NCBI GenBank assembly: GCA_023251695.1
Contig: JAHEYE010000187.1
Span: forward strand, 1 to 6,900
From: Sphingobacteriaceae bacterium
GTDB taxonomy: Bacteria; Bacteroidota; Bacteroidia; B-17B0; Aurantibacillaceae
DNA length: 6,900 nucleotides
Reading direction: 5' to 3'
Shown here: positions 5,314-6,900 of the stretch, piece after piece
Layout of the letters: every line of letters starts with the position of its first letter
Position numbering within the stretch: position 1 is the first letter of the stretch
Made by a program: the position numbers and the translations under genes
The notes under the pieces: model-generated
What the model was told of the DNA's origin: nothing
The model's database searches: none
What the model saw: only the letters and a program-made list of their open reading frames with translations

Positions 5314-5751
5314 TTAATGATGAGCTTCTTCTTTTGCAGGTTCTTCTTTCTTAGTTGAATCAGCTACAGCAGCTGTCTCTTCTTTTTCTTCAGCTTCTTC
5401 CTCGTGCATGCACTCTTTTCCTGCTTTGCAGCCCTCGCATTCGCCACAACCTTTTTCAGCGTGAGCTGAACATTCTTTTCCTTCTTTGCAACCTTCACAT
5501 TTTCCGCAACCTTTCATGTCAACAGCACAATGTTCCATTCCTGCAGGATGTTTACTGTGATCGCCCTTCATGCATGCTTCCATGCATTCTTTCGAGCATT
5601 CCTGTTTTTCCTCACAACATCCGTGACAAGGATTGCCTAAGCTTACAAAACATAAAATAATAAATACTGCAATAGCGCCTAAAATTAATGGCGCTGTAAA
5701 TGCCACCGATTTCTTCTCAGGGTGGCCGTTGCTATTATGGTCGTGTGACAT
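5314..5751 (-). CDS. Small membrane protein with cysteine-rich repeated domain (putative metal binding)
   Basis: The 145-residue protein has four parts. Residues 1-14 are hydrophilic with histidines (H3, H5, H10) and end in two lysines. A single membrane helix follows at about 16-38. Residues 42-114 hold fifteen cysteines, and 115-145 are Glu/Lys/Ala-rich, ending in H-H. The cysteine region has C-x2-C-C-x5-C-x3-C-x3-C at 42-60, then two copies of C-x2-C-x2-C-x5-C at 82-94 and 102-114, exactly 20 residues apart (G-C-G-K-C-E-G-C-K-E-G-K-E-C and G-C-G-E-C-E-G-C-K-A-G-K-E-C). H65, H68, H74 and H97 add possible ligands. The lysines before the helix suggest N-in, with the cysteine domain in the periplasm; a cytoplasmic placement is not excluded. 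I recognise no named family. Metal binding is inferred from composition only. The gene has its own terminator and lies 58 bases downstream of the T9SS cargo gene. Confidence 0.8.
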   Translation of the reverse strand: MSHDHNSNGHPEKKSVAFTAPLILGAIAVFIILCFVSLGNPCHGCCEEKQECSKECMEACMKGDHSKHPAGMEHCAVDMKGCGKCEGCKEGKECSAHAEKGCGECEGCKAGKECMHEEEAEEKEETAAVADSTKKEEPAKEEAHH

Positions 5752-5809
5752 GTTTTTTGTTTTTTAGATGCTGTAAAAATAAAATTTAATTGGAATTATT
5801 AAAATAGCC

Positions 5810-6900
5810 CTATTGCTTAATAAACTTAAAGTTTTGAACAGATTTTCCATCGCTCAAGGTACCCGAGTATAAACCTTGCGCCATTTTCGAAATATCGATG
5901 CTGTGCTGATTCATCAACTCGTTATTCTGTATTGATTTCTTTACTATTAATTGCCCGGTTGCCGAAAAAATTTCAAGATTCAGCTCTTTGTTTTTCGGAA
6001 CCACTATATTTAATTCAGTGGTCGCAGGATTTGGATAAATACCCAGGGCAAATTGATTTTCATTTTCTTTAATACCAACAAAAGAACGGGGTACATCACG
6101 GTAACGGACTTCATTCGGTATAAAAATTCCGGCAATTAAAGTTCCGTTAACCTCAAAATACGGAACTTTCTCTCCTAAAGTCAACCATTGATAGCTTCTG
6201 ACATAATTCTGAAATGGTAATTTAAAAAGCGGGGTGGTAATAATAATGGTATCAATTGAATATTGCGTAGTGATGACGCGCAAACAAGGCTGTGTTCCCA
6301 TTGGTGTACTTACATAACCCCATCCGTCAGCTTCAGTAATTCGGTAACCACCTTTTTTATATACAAAAGGAATTAAGGTTGTAGTGGGGGTAGATAATTT
6401 GAAAGTGGTAGAATCACGGTCACCATAATTTAGAGGAAATTTATAAAGCTCGTCTTCGTCAGAATATGTGCCGGCAATCGGAATTCCAATCACAGACATA
6501 CCGGTACCTTCCGCATTGAAAGAAGTGGTTGATACTTTTTTATAGAAATTATAAACATCCTTAATGCTTAAGGACACAGAACCAAGGGGAATAGCCGGAA
6601 GCGGAACGGAGTCCTGAATCTTTTCGCCGTATTTCGGGAAAAAGAAATAAAAGAAATAAGGCGTTGAAAATGACGGAACAAACTGACGCACCATTTGTTT
6701 GTTTGTATTCAGTGAATCAAACTTCCACATAAAATTCGCACCGGTTAATGTATAATTGGTGTTTGAACTGTGAAATAAAGAGGTTAAAAGCGGCAAAGAC
6801 AATCTGGCGCTATCCCCTGAAACAGGCATGTTTGAACTGCTGATGCTTATTTGGGCCTGTGTTAAAAAATTAAGCCCCGCAAAAACTAAAAGTATATATT
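5810..6900 (-). CDS. Secreted protein with type A T9SS sorting domain (5' end outside window)
   Basis: The frame stops with TAG at 5810-5812 and is open through the right edge. ATG 6829 is an internal methionine: 23 more residues can be read upstream (Y-I-L-L-V-F-A-G-L-N-F-L-T-Q-A, then Q-I-S-I-S-S-S-N). That is a signal peptide with a likely signal peptidase I site after T-Q-A, so only the first few residues are missing. Counting from ATG 6829, the body has Y-K-F-P-L-N-Y-G-D-R-D at 129-139 and A-D-G-W-G-Y-V-S-T-P-M-G at 167-178, a pattern I know from other Bacteroidota T9SS cargo of unknown function. The C-terminus carries the type A sorting domain: I-Y-P-N-P-A-T at 264-270, L-E-I-F-S-A-T-G-Q at 285-293, I-D-I-S-K-M-A-Q-G-L-Y-S-G at 311-323 and F-K-F-I-K-Q at the end. 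The protein should be exported by Sec, then secreted or surface-attached by T9SS, with the C-terminal domain removed. Confidence 0.88.
   Translation of the reverse strand, partial: YILLVFAGLNFLTQAQISISSSNMPVSGDSARLSLPLLTSLFHSSNTNYTLTGANFMWKFDSLNTNKQMVRQFVPSFSTPYFFYFFFPKYGEKIQDSVPLPAIPLGSVSLSIKDVYNFYKKVSTTSFNAEGTGMSVIGIPIAGTYSDEDELYKFPLNYGDRDSTTFKLSTPTTTLIPFVYKKGGYRITEADGWGYVSTPMGTQPCLRVITTQYSIDTIIITTPLFKLPFQNYVRSYQWLTLGEKVPYFEVNGTLIAGIFIPNEVRYRDVPRSFVGIKENENQFALGIYPNPATTELNIVVPKNKELNLEIFSATGQLIVKKSIQNNELMNQHSIDISKMAQGLYSGTLSDGKSVQNFKFIKQ

Noticed and set aside
5421..5520. DNA-level tandem repeat in the cysteine-rich gene
   Set aside because: The repeat is clear in the protein, but the two DNA copies are diverged, so it is described as a protein repeat and not a recent DNA duplication.
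5787..5805. Palindrome TAATT-GG-AATTA between the T9SS cargo and cysteine-rich genes
   Set aside because: Five A-T pairs in AT-rich sequence are expected by chance and lack a GC stem.

Overview
The window looks like chromosomal DNA from a member of the Bacteroidota. Four things point that way: a secreted protein ending in a type A type IX secretion (T9SS) sorting domain, several short lipoproteins with Bacteroidota-style lipoboxes, a BatA-type membrane protein next to a dihydroorotase-family gene, and moderately AT-rich, densely packed genes without strong Shine-Dalgarno sites. I cannot name a genus. No tRNA, rRNA, CRISPR array, transposase or prophage gene is visible, and no gene-free stretch exceeds about 110 bases.

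Left part, + strand (1-2693): the 3' end of a BatA-type membrane protein gene overlaps by ATGA a dihydroorotase-family gene. Most of the expected metal ligands in that protein are replaced, so it is probably a non-catalytic homologue. A palindromic repeat follows, then a small lipocalin-like lipoprotein gene whose stop codon overlaps the stop codon of the convergent gene downstream.

Middle, - strand (2690-4626): three consecutive paralogous lipoprotein genes of about 200-217 residues, read from 4626 down to 2690. They share an EITPF motif after the lipid anchor, a conserved cysteine pair, an (F/Y)(E)(S/T)WY(F/L)N segment and a K-A-(K/R)-K-Y-Y C-terminus. The WYFN region resembles, from memory, the C-terminal part of GldN/PorN of the T9SS/gliding machinery. 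This array is the most interesting part of the window, and its function is unknown.

Right part, - strand (4650-6900): a perfect 17-bp inverted repeat and a GC-rich palindromic repeat separate the array from an intact RNase HI gene (rnhA). Upstream of rnhA lie a good intrinsic terminator and another palindromic repeat. Then comes a gene for a small membrane protein with a very cysteine-rich, internally repeated domain, probably metal-binding. Last is a T9SS cargo protein gene whose signal peptide is visible but whose start codon lies beyond the right edge.

The links between genes are mostly positional. The BatA-like and dihydroorotase-like genes are translationally coupled, lipoproteins C and B are translationally coupled, and A is probably in the same transcript. 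The palindromic repeats sit in the gaps between transcription units, as REP-type elements usually do.
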